The notes under the pieces were generated by a model. The model was given only the letters and a program-made list of their open reading frames with translations, ran no database searches and was not told where the DNA came from. From Loktanella sp. SALINAS62 (lineage in GTDB: Bacteria; Pseudomonadota; Alphaproteobacteria; Rhodobacterales; Rhodobacteraceae): a DNA stretch of 64,000 bases. Every line of letters begins with the position of its first letter. The first letter of the stretch is position 1. Both the position numbers and the translations under genes were made by a program. The stretch spans positions 365,130 through 429,129 of the forward strand of contig NZ_JAAFZU010000055.1 of assembly GCF_018263905.1 (NCBI RefSeq), given 5' to 3'. This document shows positions 41,419-50,362 of the stretch, piece after piece.

Positions 41419-42389
41419 GCTCTCTGATCCATATTCCAAAACAGGTCCAGCGCCCGTTCCAGGCGCTGCGCTTCGCATTCAGCGTTCGTATGCGCTTGGG
41501 ACAAACATGCAATCGCCTGTTGCCCCGGACGCCAGAACAGACGCACCGCTTCGCCCATGCACATCCGCAAATGCAACCGTTCCCCGGTGCTGGCATGCAG
41601 ATCCATTTGATGAATGGACAGGTTCAGCGCATCGATGAATTGCGCCGGGTCAAGCTGCGCCCCGTCTTCAAGAATACACACAAAGCTGCCGTTGCCAACA
41701 TATGTCAAAAGCGGAGAATGCTCAGCCAACTGATCGCTAAGTGCTTCGGCCAGATCTACGATCAAAGAGCGGAAGTCGAATTCCGACAGCGCCGCAAAAT
41801 ACCGATCGGCCGCGCGCAGGGTAAATCCCACAACGCTGGACCCATAAAGCGCGTTTCGCGACAGTTTGGTAATATAGTTTTCCAACGCCGTCAGTGTCAG
41901 GACACCGTCGACGTCATGGATTTCGAATGGCTGGAACAGCGAAAGCGGGGTGTCGGTTTCGCTGACATACCGCCCCGACGGCATCTGCGTCAGACGTTCC
42001 TGTGCCCCGACGCGGGCCGCAATCCTGCGGCTTGCAAGTTCAAGCTGCTCGGTCAGCTCTGTAATTTCAAAAGGTTTGTTGATGTAATCCGTGGCGCCTG
42101 CCGCAAAGGCACGGTCAATGTAATCCTTGTCGGTCATTGCCGTCAGCATCAGGATCGGCGCGCGCGCATAGCGCGGATTTTGGCGAATTTCGCGGCACAG
42201 ATCGATGCCGTCGCGGCCCGGCATCTGAATATCCACCAAGAAACAGTCGATGTCGTCAGTCTGCGCGATCACCTGCGACGCATGCATCGCATCCGTTGCG
42301 GTCAGCAGATCGTGCCCATCCATGAACGAAACAAGGCTGTCCAGAAGTTCAAGAATGAACGGATCGTCGTCAACGGCGAGAATTTTCAT
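41415..42389 (-). CDS. Receiver fused to degenerate GGDEF-like domain
   Basis: The 324-residue protein has an intact receiver (AVDDDPF, Asp53 in FLVDIQMPGRDG, Thr in MLTAM, Lys in INKPFE). The C-terminal 165 residues are laid out like a diguanylate cyclase: an opening LENYITKLSRNALYGSSVV where active enzymes have the DxLT region, then TYVGNGSFVCILE where GGDEF is expected. The signature Gly-Gly-Asp/Glu-Glu-Phe is absent, so cyclic di-GMP synthesis is unlikely. It could bind protein or nucleotide instead. It lies upstream of, and overlaps, the Hpt gene. Confidence 0.75.
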   Translation of the reverse strand: MKILAVDDDPFILELLDSLVSFMDGHDLLTATDAMHASQVIAQTDDIDCFLVDIQMPGRDGIDLCREIRQNPRYARAPILMLTAMTDKDYIDRAFAAGATDYINKPFEITELTEQLELASRRIAARVGAQERLTQMPSGRYVSETDTPLSLFQPFEIHDVDGVLTLTALENYITKLSRNALYGSSVVGFTLRAADRYFAALSEFDFRSLIVDLAEALSDQLAEHSPLLTYVGNGSFVCILEDGAQLDPAQFIDALNLSIHQMDLHASTGERLHLRMCMGEAVRLFWRPGQQAIACLSQAHTNAECEAQRLERALDLFWNMDQRA

Positions 42390-42643
42390 GACTGCTACCT
42401 TTTAGAAACGCGGGGCGGCCTTTGGGACGGCTCTTTCTTTTCAATATGGCACTGCAATCTGGGCGAAAACGTGTCCAGCGGATGGCGTTTTGTTAATACA
42501 AACGCAACAAATACAACTATAACGTGTACACCTTGTCATGCCCGACGGCAATAGTCCGGCGTCACCGTTACCGTCAGCGACGTTTCAGTTCAGGAACTTT
42601 CGGTCTGGTGATTGCATTGCGTCCTGAAAGATCAGGTCTCTTC

Positions 42644-43810
42644 ATGACGTTTTTCAAACGCCTTACCGTCGCGGGTTTTGCAGCCACGGCAATCGGCTTT
42701 GGCCCTGCCCGCATGGGGTTCGGGCTTTTCGTGCCTGAATTCAAGGCAGCTTTTTCCATGTCAGACACCAGCGTGGGGATCGTGTCCAGCATCAGCTTTG
42801 CCGGGTTCTTTGCCGGACTATTGATCGCGGAATGGGGGCTTGAACGGCGTGGGCCAGCCTTTCCTGTTCTGACCGGGTTGGCTGCGTCCACATTTGGTCT
42901 GGCCCTCACGGCGCTGGCGCCGAATGTCACAGTGCTGACCATCGGTATCTGTGTGGCGGCGTCCGGTGCCGGGTTTGCGTGGACGCCGTTCAATGACGCC
43001 GTTCACCGCAAGGTGCATGACGCAGACAGACCCACCGCGCTGTCTGAAATCAGCACCGGCACCAGCGCCGGTATCGCGCTGGCGGGTGCGGTCGCTTTGA
43101 TCATGGTGTTGACCGGATTCAACTGGCGCGCGTGCTGGGCCATCTTTGCGCTTGCGGCGGCTATGGCACTGGTCACGAACTGGCTGTCACTGCGGCAGGT
43201 CGACAAAGCGCGCCCCACCACACCAGTCCCACGATACAAGGACCTGTTGCAGGCAAAATCGCGCCCGCTCTTTGCGATCGCCTTTGTCTACGGGATCACC
43301 TCTGCCGTTTTCATCGCTTTTGCCGGTGACTGGTTTAGCCAGTCGGGTGTCACCGGCCTGTCCGATGGCACGGTTCCATCGACCATGTTCGTGATCTACG
43401 GGATTTTCGGTCTGACTGGTCTGCTCACCAACCGCGTCAGGGATGTCATCGGCTTGGTGTGGCTGTTACGCACACTTTTAATCGCGGCCACAGCGTCGTT
43501 GGTCACAGCAACATTTTTGCCGGGACACTGGATCGGTTTGTTGCTGTCTGCAGGTTTGCAGGGGGTCAACGTCATGATGATCAGCGCGGTGCTGGCATTC
43601 TGGTCAGAAAGGTTGTTCCCGTCGGCACCGTCGATGGGTTTGACCGCCACGCTTCTGGCGACCGCAGCGGGCAACATCTGTGGTCCCGCATTGGCCGGAC
43701 TGATCACAGACGCAGCAGATTCCAGAACGATGTTCCTTGCGACCGCCAGCCTACCTGTTGTCACTGCCTTTCTGCTGCGGAAATCCACGATTCTGAACAG
43801 ATCAGACTAA
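42644..43810 (+). CDS. Major facilitator superfamily transporter
   Basis: The 388-residue protein has about twelve hydrophobic spans and the MFS pattern, beginning GFAATAIGFGPARMGFGLF, similar to YbfB/YjiJ-type permeases. The loop between spans 2 and 3 reads AEWGLERRGP, a variant of the MFS loop motif. The substrate is unknown. The start is the ATG before TFFKRLTV; a longer frame adds 40 basic residues. It is a single gene. The 254 bases between it and the divergent receiver gene contain only A/T-rich promoter-like sequence. Confidence 0.8.
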   Translation: MTFFKRLTVAGFAATAIGFGPARMGFGLFVPEFKAAFSMSDTSVGIVSSISFAGFFAGLLIAEWGLERRGPAFPVLTGLAASTFGLALTALAPNVTVLTIGICVAASGAGFAWTPFNDAVHRKVHDADRPTALSEISTGTSAGIALAGAVALIMVLTGFNWRACWAIFALAAAMALVTNWLSLRQVDKARPTTPVPRYKDLLQAKSRPLFAIAFVYGITSAVFIAFAGDWFSQSGVTGLSDGTVPSTMFVIYGIFGLTGLLTNRVRDVIGLVWLLRTLLIAATASLVTATFLPGHWIGLLLSAGLQGVNVMMISAVLAFWSERLFPSAPSMGLTATLLATAAGNICGPALAGLITDAADSRTMFLATASLPVVTAFLLRKSTILNRSD

Positions 43811-43909
43811 CCGGACATATCCGCATCTAATGGCAACGAAGCTCGTTGCAATACGACGACTTATGCAGCAGAATCTGTCTTTGGCTGGCAGAGAAGGTAA
43901 CCAGACGAG

Positions 43910-43984
43910 TGGTGCCCGGGGGCGGAATCGAACCACCGACACGAGGATTTTCAATCCACTGCTCTACCCCTGAGCTACCCGGGC
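43910..43984 (-). tRNA. tRNA-Phe (GAA)
   Basis: On the minus strand acceptor GCCCGGG pairs with CCCGGGC, followed by discriminator A and encoded CCA. The anticodon loop TTGAAAA gives GAA. The D-arm reads AGCTCAGGGGTAGAGC. It follows yacG by about 77 bases in the same direction, an arrangement seen in other Rhodobacterales. Confidence 0.96.
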
Positions 43985-44061
43985 AACGGGACGGATACAT
44001 CCGTCGGGTAGCGGCGTTCTAGGCAATGACATCGGGGGTGTCCATAGCCTATCGCTGCCTT

Positions 44062-44235
44062 TTAGTGAGGTTTTTCCGGCGCGTCCCATTGTTCGTCGTC
44101 GGCCTGCTCTTCGGGGGCTGCCGGGATCGCATAGGAACCGGACAGCCACTTGGCCAGATCGATATCAGCGCAACGTTTCGAACAGAACGGGCGCAGCTTT
44201 GGATCAGTCTCGCGGTTGCAGATCGGGCAGGTCAT
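44062..44235 (-). CDS. yacG: DNA gyrase inhibitor YacG, zinc-binding
   Basis: This short gene of 57 residues begins [10 protein letters not shown] and continues RPFCSKRCADIDLAKWLSGS, giving the four zinc ligands Cys3, Cys6, Cys18 and Cys22 in the family spacing C-x2-C-x11-C-x3-C. E. coli YacG binds GyrB and blocks DNA binding by gyrase. The tail is acidic (PEEQADDEQWD). The start ATG overlaps the stop of the RNase gene by ATGA, so it is the last gene of the infA-maf-rng-yacG string before tRNA-Phe. Confidence 0.92.
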   Translation of the reverse strand: MTCPICNRETDPKLRPFCSKRCADIDLAKWLSGSYAIPAAPEEQADDEQWDAPEKPH

Positions 44236-45251
44236 GACAGCTCCAGTGGGGGGCGTTCGCGTTTGCGCTGCAATTCGAACAGGCCCATCGTCGTCCAGCC
44301 GACCAGTGACGTTTCGACCGCATCGGCGCGGAACGCCGCGCGCAGCCCCTGTTCGACCTGACGGCGGTGCGCCTTGGACATGGGTGCGAAATCAACGACG
44401 ATCTGACCCCCGAATCCACGCAGGCGCAATGCGCGGGGCAACAACCGCGCAGCCGATAAATTCGCCTTAAGCGCTGCGGCGGGCGATGTATCCCCGCCCG
44501 TATTCACATCGACAGCAACCAAAGCGCGCGTCGCTTCGACGAACATCGATCCACCATCCATTTCAATGCGCGGCTGGCCGATCCGGTCGATCTGATCCAA
44601 CACCCCCAGATCGTCGAATCCCCCGGGTAGGGTGACGATTTCAGCGGGGCGGGTCCATTCACGCCATGCCAGCGCATGGGGACCGTCGCCTTCGGTCAGG
44701 GCTTCGGGGGCGGATCCGTCCGCATCGGCCAGCACCGTCAGCGCAAGATCGTGCATCGCGGTGATATCCTCTGCGATGTCATCCGCTGCGGCACCGTCGC
44801 ACGACGACCGCAAAATCAGCCCCATGTCGCTGTCAAAGTGTTCATGCGCAATTAATTTGAGCCGGTCACGTTCATCGTCATCGGCAATCTGGCGCGACAC
44901 GTTTACCCCCGGCTTACCGGGTGTCACGATGGCGTAGCGGCTTTTGAACAGAACACGGTCGGTCACGGGAACGGCTTTGCCGTCGGTCGCATAACCCGTC
45001 ACCTGCACCAGCATGGGTTGGCCCGGTTTCAGCCCCCGATCCTGCCGCAGAAACGCGGTGTCACCGTCGGGCAAACGCAGCATCATGCCGCCCTGCCCCT
45101 TCAGCGGTCGATCGCAGATCCCGCGAAAGATTGCACCGGGGCGTGGCTGGTCGGGCGTGTCGATCAGCAGATCATCCAACTGACCATCCACCAAAAGCGC
45201 TGCGGCTTCGGTGCCGTTCAACTGGTCCAGAACAACGGTACGGCCTTTCAT
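44232..45251 (-). CDS. rng: Ribonuclease E/G family endoribonuclease
   Basis: The 339-residue protein matches the catalytic part of RNase E/G. It has an S1-like start region interrupted early, a 5'-sensor region and a DNase I-like part with the magnesium Asp residues in [11 protein letters not shown] and [10 protein letters not shown]. It is about 150 residues shorter than E. coli RNase G, the usual state of the small Rhodobacterales form. It lacks the CxxC zinc link and the C-terminal half of RNase E. It overlaps maf upstream and yacG downstream by ATGA. Confidence 0.85.
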   Translation of the reverse strand: MKGRTVVLDQLNGTEAAALLVDGQLDDLLIDTPDQPRPGAIFRGICDRPLKGQGGMMLRLPDGDTAFLRQDRGLKPGQPMLVQVTGYATDGKAVPVTDRVLFKSRYAIVTPGKPGVNVSRQIADDDERDRLKLIAHEHFDSDMGLILRSSCDGAAADDIAEDITAMHDLALTVLADADGSAPEALTEGDGPHALAWREWTRPAEIVTLPGGFDDLGVLDQIDRIGQPRIEMDGGSMFVEATRALVAVDVNTGGDTSPAAALKANLSAARLLPRALRLRGFGGQIVVDFAPMSKAHRRQVEQGLRAAFRADAVETSLVGWTTMGLFELQRKRERPPLELS

Positions 45252-45841
45252 CGGGCGTCTCCATATATGGGGTAGCCTGCGGCTGTCAGCAGGATTGCGG
45301 TTTCCGCCAGCGGCAGGCCCACCACGGCGCTAAAGCTGCCGTTGATCCACGGTACAAAGGCTGCAGCTGGACCCTGAATGGCATAACCGCCCGCTTTGCC
45401 CTGCCAGTCGCCGGTCGCGATATAGGCGTCCATTTCCGCGCCGGTCAGGCACTTCAGCCGCACGGCGGTCTGCACGTCGCGGGTCCAGACCTTGTCACCG
45501 CGTTTCACGGCAATGGCCGTGATGACGTTGTGCCGCCGCCCGGACAGCAGGGTCAGAAACCTCCGTGCCTCTGCCGCGTCGGCGGGTTTGCCCAGTATGC
45601 GGCGACCGGCGGCAACTGTCGTATCGGCGCACAGAACAATATCGTCGCCCGCGTCCAGCGCGTCGATCTTCGCCTGCGCTATCCGTTTGACGTAGTCGCG
45701 TGGCAGTTCGCCGCCATGGGCGGTTTCGTCCACATCCGGCGGCGTCACGGCGTCGGGTACGATGCCGATCTGGGCCAAAAGTTCCAGCCGGCGGGGCGAA
45801 CCGGACCCAAGGATCAGACGCGGTGTAAAAGGGTTGGTCAT
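45248..45841 (-). CDS. maf: Maf-family nucleotide pyrophosphatase
   Basis: The 197-residue Maf protein hydrolyses non-canonical or UTP/TTP-type nucleoside triphosphates to monophosphates. The N-terminal [14 protein letters not shown], the VLCADTTV segment with the base Asp, the [11 protein letters not shown] stretch and [10 protein letters not shown] match the family. It overlaps the RNase gene by ATGA and lies 87 bases after infA, with a hairpin cluster between. Confidence 0.9.
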   Translation of the reverse strand: MTNPFTPRLILGSGSPRRLELLAQIGIVPDAVTPPDVDETAHGGELPRDYVKRIAQAKIDALDAGDDIVLCADTTVAAGRRILGKPADAAEARRFLTLLSGRRHNVITAIAVKRGDKVWTRDVQTAVRLKCLTGAEMDAYIATGDWQGKAGGYAIQGPAAAFVPWINGSFSAVVGLPLAETAILLTAAGYPIYGDAR

Positions 45842-45874
45842 ATCAGCACCCAGAATCTTTGCCGGGTGACGGAC

Positions 45875-45924
45875 GCGGATCGCACCGCGATCCGCAGTCC
45901 CGCACGGGACAGAACCGCCGGTTC
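45875..45924 (-). other. Three tandem hairpins between infA and maf
   Basis: Three inverted repeats follow one another: GCGGATCGC-ACC-GCGATCCGC (45875-45895), GTCCC-GCAC-GGGAC (45897-45910) and GAACC-GCC-GGTTC (45912-45924). They begin 5 bases past the infA stop and lack a T tract. They may protect the short infA message or reduce read-through into maf. Confidence 0.55.
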
Positions 45925-45928
45925 CGTC

Positions 45929-46147
45929 TTACTTGAAACGATAGTTGATCCGACCTTTTGTCAGATCATAAGGGGTCATTTCGACCTGTACCTTGTCGCC
46001 CGCCAGAACGCGGATGCGGTTCTTGCGCATCTTGCCTGCCGTGTGCGCGATGATCTCATGGCCGTTTTCCAACTCGACCCGAAATGTCGCATTCGGCAGC
46101 AATTCCTTCACGACGCCCGGAAATTCGAGAAGTTCATCCTTGGCCAT
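45929..46147 (-). CDS. infA: Translation initiation factor IF-1
   Basis: The 72-residue protein is IF-1 in full: [40 protein letters not shown], then [20 protein letters not shown] and GRINYRFK. It is a single S1/OB fold that occupies the ribosomal A site during initiation. The start is the ATG before AKDELLEF; a longer frame adds 27 residues. It heads the infA-maf-rng-yacG string. Confidence 0.98.
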   Translation of the reverse strand: MAKDELLEFPGVVKELLPNATFRVELENGHEIIAHTAGKMRKNRIRVLAGDKVQVEMTPYDLTKGRINYRFK

Positions 46148-46387
46148 GTGGTCTCCTGTGATTGCTTTGCGTCCCGTTTGAACGCTCGGGCCTAGATGCG
46201 CCTCATCCCCGGAATTTTCAAGGGGCAAGTTTTGGGCGCGCGCATTAGATTGATCGCCGCTTCCTGCCAGTGAAAATTCAAAAATTGCTGATCAAGAACA
46301 AGACAATCACATTAATGCGATAAAGCCTGGAACAGATTGCCGCAGCACAACCTTGTCTTGCCGAACCATCCAACAGGAGATTTCCCG

Positions 46388-47929
46388 ATGAATAGTAGCT
46401 TGACGAAACTGATGCTGACGACCGCACTTTGCGTGCCTTTCGCAACAGCCGCAACCGCGCAAGCGACATCCGATTCGTGCCAGCAACTGGAAGAGTTGCT
46501 GAATTCCAATCAGGCAGAAATGTTCGACAACCCAGAGCGTATTCAAGCGGTGCTTGAAGCCGATGACAGTTCTGCCTGCGATGTGGAACTTGTTGCTGTG
46601 CAGGCGATCGAAGAACAGGAAGCACAGGGTGAATCCGACAGCGCCACCACGACCGAAGGCGCAGAGCTGACCGAAACCGAAACGCTGACCGTCGATCTGG
46701 AAGATCAGGTGACCGTTCAGGGTATGGTTTATCTTGACCGCCAGCCTGCCGAAGTCGATCTGCAAGAAGGCCAGACCGACGTGACCGTGTCCGACACGCA
46801 GCCCGAAGTGACCGTCACCGAAGGTCAGGCAGAAATCGTCGTGCGTCAGGCCCCGGCCAACGTCACCCTGATGATGCCGCAGCCGACCATCCGCATCGAA
46901 CAGCCGGCACCGGAAATCATCATCACGATGCCCGATCCCAGTGTTGATATCACCGACAGCGAACCGCAGGTCGAAGTGCGTCAGGCAGAACCAACCGTGA
47001 CGGTCATGCAGGCCGCCCCGATGGTGAACCTTGATTTGCGTCCCGCACCCGAAGGTGAAGAAGGGTCCATGCAGGTCACCGACCGCGCCAGTGGCCAGAC
47101 CATGAGCGCTGGCGAAACCGGCGAACCCACGGAACTGTCCGACACGACCGTCAATGTGACCAGTGCCGAACCCAATGTCGTTTACGAACAGGGCGAAGCC
47201 AACGCACCGACGATCAACCGGTCCGAACCGACCGTGCGTTTCGAATCCGCTGACCCACAGGTCACGGTCGAGCAAAGCGGTGAACCGACCATCGAAATGG
47301 TGCAGACCGGCGAACCAACGGTCACCATCAATACGTCTGCCGAAGGCCAGTCGAATGACGACGCGGCAGAAGATGCCATGACGGAAAGCGACACCAACGC
47401 CGACGAAGCGATGATGGATGCCGAACAGTCACTGGATGAGACCGGTGAGAATCTGGAACAGACTGCAGAGGATGCAGCCCAGGCAACCGACGAAGCCACT
47501 GACGAAGCGGCAATGGCGATCGACAACGCAGCCGAAAACGCCGAGCAGTCATTGGACAACACCACCGACGAAGCGGCAATGGCAACCGATGGCATGTCCG
47601 ACGAAATGCAAAGCAATGGCCCGGACGTCCAGATGGAAGGGTTCACCCGCGCCACGATGGACATGATGACCGCCGAAATGCTGGAAAACGCCCCGCTGTA
47701 CGGCATCAACGGCGACCAGATCGGTGAAGTCGGTCAGGTTCTGCTGGGTGACAACGCACAGGTCGATAGCCTTGTGTTGCGCGTCGGCGGATTTTTGGGA
47801 CTGGGCGAACACGCCGTCGCAGTACCGATGGACCGCCTGACGATCCTGAGCGATGAAAACAATTCCATTCGCGTCTACATCGACGAAAACCAGGACCGTC
47901 TCGAAGACATGCCGCGCTTCGAAGGCTAA
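46388..47929 (+). CDS. Exported acidic repeat protein with C-terminal PRC-barrel
   Basis: The 513-residue protein has a Sec signal (TKLMLTTALCVPFATAATAQA) and an AGGAG site upstream. Residues about 85-315 form a beta-rich region with many short EPxVxV and QPxxxI units, such as QPEVTVTEGQAEIVV, EPQVEVRQAEPTVTVM and GEPTVTIN. Residues about 335-415 are extremely acidic and helical, with DEATDEAAMAIDNAAENAEQ-like repeats. A PRC-barrel domain closes the protein (about 430-505, APLYGINGDQIGEVGQVLL and EHAVAVPMDRLTIL). PRC-barrels mediate protein contact or surface binding. It lies between two parts of the conserved murA-yacG string, on the opposite strand, and ends at a strong terminator. Confidence 0.72.
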   Translation: MNSSLTKLMLTTALCVPFATAATAQATSDSCQQLEELLNSNQAEMFDNPERIQAVLEADDSSACDVELVAVQAIEEQEAQGESDSATTTEGAELTETETLTVDLEDQVTVQGMVYLDRQPAEVDLQEGQTDVTVSDTQPEVTVTEGQAEIVVRQAPANVTLMMPQPTIRIEQPAPEIIITMPDPSVDITDSEPQVEVRQAEPTVTVMQAAPMVNLDLRPAPEGEEGSMQVTDRASGQTMSAGETGEPTELSDTTVNVTSAEPNVVYEQGEANAPTINRSEPTVRFESADPQVTVEQSGEPTIEMVQTGEPTVTINTSAEGQSNDDAAEDAMTESDTNADEAMMDAEQSLDETGENLEQTAEDAAQATDEATDEAAMAIDNAAENAEQSLDNTTDEAAMATDGMSDEMQSNGPDVQMEGFTRATMDMMTAEMLENAPLYGINGDQIGEVGQVLLGDNAQVDSLVLRVGGFLGLGEHAVAVPMDRLTILSDENNSIRVYIDENQDRLEDMPRFEG

Positions 47930-47954
47930 TCAGACATCCTTAGTCGACACATCA

Positions 47955-47981
47955 GGCCGTCCCTTCGGGGGCGGCCTTTTT
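47955..47981 (+). terminator. Rho-independent terminator after the acidic repeat protein
   Basis: A 9-base stem with one G-T pair (47955-47963 with 47968-47976) closes a TTCG tetraloop and is followed by TTTTTC. It starts 26 bases past the stop codon. Confidence 0.9.
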
Positions 47982-48029
47982 CGTGTCAGCGCATCACTGA
48001 TGGAATGTCGTTGGGTGCCGAAACACGGC

Positions 48030-48512
48030 CTAGTCTTTCGCCAGCACAGGGGGACCGAACCGATCCTGCAGATGCTGCACGATCTGGTCGCGTGTCTGGC
48101 GATACAGCTTCAGCTTTGCCTCGCGGTCGTCAGCCATGCCTGTGGGATCAAGAAGCGGCCAATATTCTACATCCAGATGATAGAACTGGGTCAGGTCAAG
48201 CGCGCGCCGCTGGCTGGCAGGCGATAGTGCCAGCACCAGATCGAACGACGACAGATCGTCGCCCCATTGTTCCATTTCGTCAAAGCTGCGGGACCGGTGG
48301 CGTTCCAGCTCTACCCCGATTTCCTTGCACACTGTGATTGCGAAACCGTCGATTTCCATATCGTTGTTGACGCCGACCGACTGAATATAGGCACGCGTGC
48401 CATACAGCTTTTTCATGATGCCTTCGGCCATCGGGGACCGGACCGCATTGTGGTCGCAGCAGAACAGAACCGACTGCGGCAAGCTTGGCGTCACTGGATC
48501 GCCCTCAGCCAC
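48030..48512 (-). CDS. Low-molecular-weight protein tyrosine phosphatase-like protein
   Basis: The 160-residue protein has the phosphatase loop FCCDHNAVRSPMAEG with nucleophile Cys19 and Arg25 (C-x5-R-S), and the general acid Asp in WPLLDPTG. Both LMW tyrosine phosphatases and thioredoxin-type arsenate reductases share this fold. The Cys-Asp-His-Asn loop, in place of the usual C-x-G-N-x-C, is typical of this alphaproteobacterial group. The substrate is unknown. It overlaps the UPF0262 gene by 8 bases. Confidence 0.82.
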   Translation of the reverse strand: MAEGDPVTPSLPQSVLFCCDHNAVRSPMAEGIMKKLYGTRAYIQSVGVNNDMEIDGFAITVCKEIGVELERHRSRSFDEMEQWGDDLSSFDLVLALSPASQRRALDLTQFYHLDVEYWPLLDPTGMADDREAKLKLYRQTRDQIVQHLQDRFGPPVLAKD

Positions 48513-48984
48513 TAAAATGCAGCACGCAGATCAGGGTGAACAACCGGCGCGCTGTGTCGATGTCGATTTCTGCCTTGCCGTCCAGACGTTCCTGCAGCAC
48601 ACGCGCGCCTTCGTTGTGGATGCCGCGCCGTGCCATGTCGATGGTTTCGATCTGGCTGGGGGCCGCAGTCTTGACCGCGTCGAAATAGCTTTCACAAATT
48701 TGGAAATAATCTTTTACCACCTGCCGGAACGGGCCAAGTGACAGATGGAAAGCGCCGGCGTCGCCGTGTTTGGAATCTTTGACATCAAAAACCAGCCGCC
48801 GGTCCCGGATCGACAGCGAAAGATCATAGGGACCGGGCGGCACGGCGCGGTCTTCGCGTGCGGGCAGAATGAATGTGTTATCTTCCAAAAGATCGAAAAT
48901 TGCGACCTTGCGTTCCTGTTCAATCTCGGCGCTGGGGGCAGGCAATCCGCTGTCATCCAGATCAATGGCGATAATATGTGTCAT
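48505..48984 (-). CDS. UPF0262 family protein
   Basis: The 159-residue protein matches the UPF0262 family in length and order: HIIAIDLDDSGLPAPSAEIE, KVAIFDLLEDNTF, GPYDLSLSIRDRRLVFDVKD and FDAVKTAAPSQIETIDMARR. No function is established. The start ATG overlaps the hisD stop (ATGA); a longer frame to 49293 lies inside hisD. It sits between hisD and the phosphatase gene, as in other Rhodobacterales. Confidence 0.88.
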   Translation of the reverse strand: MTHIIAIDLDDSGLPAPSAEIEQERKVAIFDLLEDNTFILPAREDRAVPPGPYDLSLSIRDRRLVFDVKDSKHGDAGAFHLSLGPFRQVVKDYFQICESYFDAVKTAAPSQIETIDMARRGIHNEGARVLQERLDGKAEIDIDTARRLFTLICVLHFSG

Positions 48985-50285
48985 GTTTCGTTCAACCGAT
49001 CCAGACGCGCCTGCACGCTTAACCCGTGCGCCTGCAGGCTTTCCGATGTCGCCAGACGTACTGCCGACGGACCGACGGCCGCCAGCGCACGGGGCGTCAT
49101 ACGGGTGATCGTGGTGCGTTTGACAAAATCCATGACCGACAATCCGCTTGAAAAACGTGCCGACCGCGCCGTGGGCAGCACGTGATTTGGCCCGCCTATG
49201 TAATCGCCAATCGCTTCCGGCGTCCAGCCGCCGACAAAAATCGCACCCGCATGGGTGATGCGGTCTGCCAGCGCTTCGGCGTCGTTCACGCACAGTTCCA
49301 GATGTTCCGGCGCGATCCGATCCGAAAGGGCGACCGCAACATCCAGATCGGGCACCGTTATAATGGCGCCAAAATCACGCCAGCTTGCCCCAGCGATTTT
49401 GCGGCGTTCCAAGGTTTGCAACCGCGCATCGACGGCATCCGCCACCGCGCGGCCAAAACCCGCGTCTGTGGTGATCAGGATCGACTGCGCGCTTTCATCG
49501 TGTTCCGCTTGGCTCAGCAGATCAAGCGCGATCCAGTCGGGGTCGTTGTCGGCGTCGGCAATGACCAGAATCTCGGACGGTCCTGCGATCATATCGATCC
49601 CGACCTTGCCGAACACACGCCGTTTCGCCGCCGCGACATAGGCGTTCCCCGGCCCCGTAATCTTGTCCACGGCCTTGATCGTATCCGTGCCATAGGCCAG
49701 CGCCGCGATGGCCTGCGCACCGCCAATCCGGTAGATTTCGTCGACCCCGGCGATCCGTGCCGCCATCAGAACCAACGGATTCAACACCCCATCCGGGCTG
49801 GGCACCACCATCGCCAGACGGCCGACGCCAGCAACCTTGGCGGGAACAGCGTTCATCAGCACTGACGACGGATAGCTGGCCAGCCCGCCCGGCACATACA
49901 GCCCTGCTGCTGAAATCGGGGTCCAGCGCCAACCCAGCGTCGCACCCGCATCATCCTGCCACTGCGCATCCTGTGGCATCTGACGTTCGTGATAGGCCCG
50001 TATGCGCGCGGCGGCCAGTTCCAGTGCCGCACGGTCATCGTCCGCGACCTGCGCACAAGCGGCGTCCACTTCGGCTGCTGTAATCCGCAGCGTGTCCGCC
50101 GTCAGGGTCAAGCGATCGTATTTTGCGGTCAGCGCGATCAGTGCGGCATCGCCATCGTTGCGGACCGCTTGAATGATGGCCGCCACCGCGTCATCGACGT
50201 CTGGCGAATCTTCGCGCTTGGCAGACAAAAGCGTCAAAAACCGTTGTTCGAAATCCGCGTCGCCGTAGTCCAGAAAATCAGGCAT
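48981..50285 (-). CDS. hisD: Histidinol dehydrogenase
   Basis: The 434-residue zinc enzyme oxidises histidinol to histidine in two NAD-dependent steps. Characteristic segments are GWRWTPISAAGLYVPGGLAS, YRIGGAQAIAALAYGTDTI, KITGPGNAYVAAAKRRVFG, DMIAGPSEILVIAD and the zinc-binding SQAEHDESAQS. Length equals that of E. coli HisD when the ATG before PDFLDYGD is used; earlier ATGs at 50291 and 50333 are possible. No other his genes are near. It is followed with ATGA overlap by the UPF0262 gene. Confidence 0.94.
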   Translation of the reverse strand: MPDFLDYGDADFEQRFLTLLSAKREDSPDVDDAVAAIIQAVRNDGDAALIALTAKYDRLTLTADTLRITAAEVDAACAQVADDDRAALELAAARIRAYHERQMPQDAQWQDDAGATLGWRWTPISAAGLYVPGGLASYPSSVLMNAVPAKVAGVGRLAMVVPSPDGVLNPLVLMAARIAGVDEIYRIGGAQAIAALAYGTDTIKAVDKITGPGNAYVAAAKRRVFGKVGIDMIAGPSEILVIADADNDPDWIALDLLSQAEHDESAQSILITTDAGFGRAVADAVDARLQTLERRKIAGASWRDFGAIITVPDLDVAVALSDRIAPEHLELCVNDAEALADRITHAGAIFVGGWTPEAIGDYIGGPNHVLPTARSARFSSGLSVMDFVKRTTITRMTPRALAAVGPSAVRLATSESLQAHGLSVQARLDRLNET

Positions 50286-50362
50286 CGCCATCCCCGTCAC
50301 GCTATTGTCCGCCACGGGCGGATTGTTCATCATGGTGCGACACAGCCGCTGTTTGTCACGCT

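Noticed and set aside
41025..42554. 509-residue frame opposite the Hpt and receiver genes
   Set aside because: Shadow of two genes with clear catalytic residues on the minus strand.
42390..42643. Possible small RNA or gene in the gap before the MFS transporter
   Set aside because: Only A/T-rich promoter-like sequence was seen, with no terminator hairpin or coding frame.
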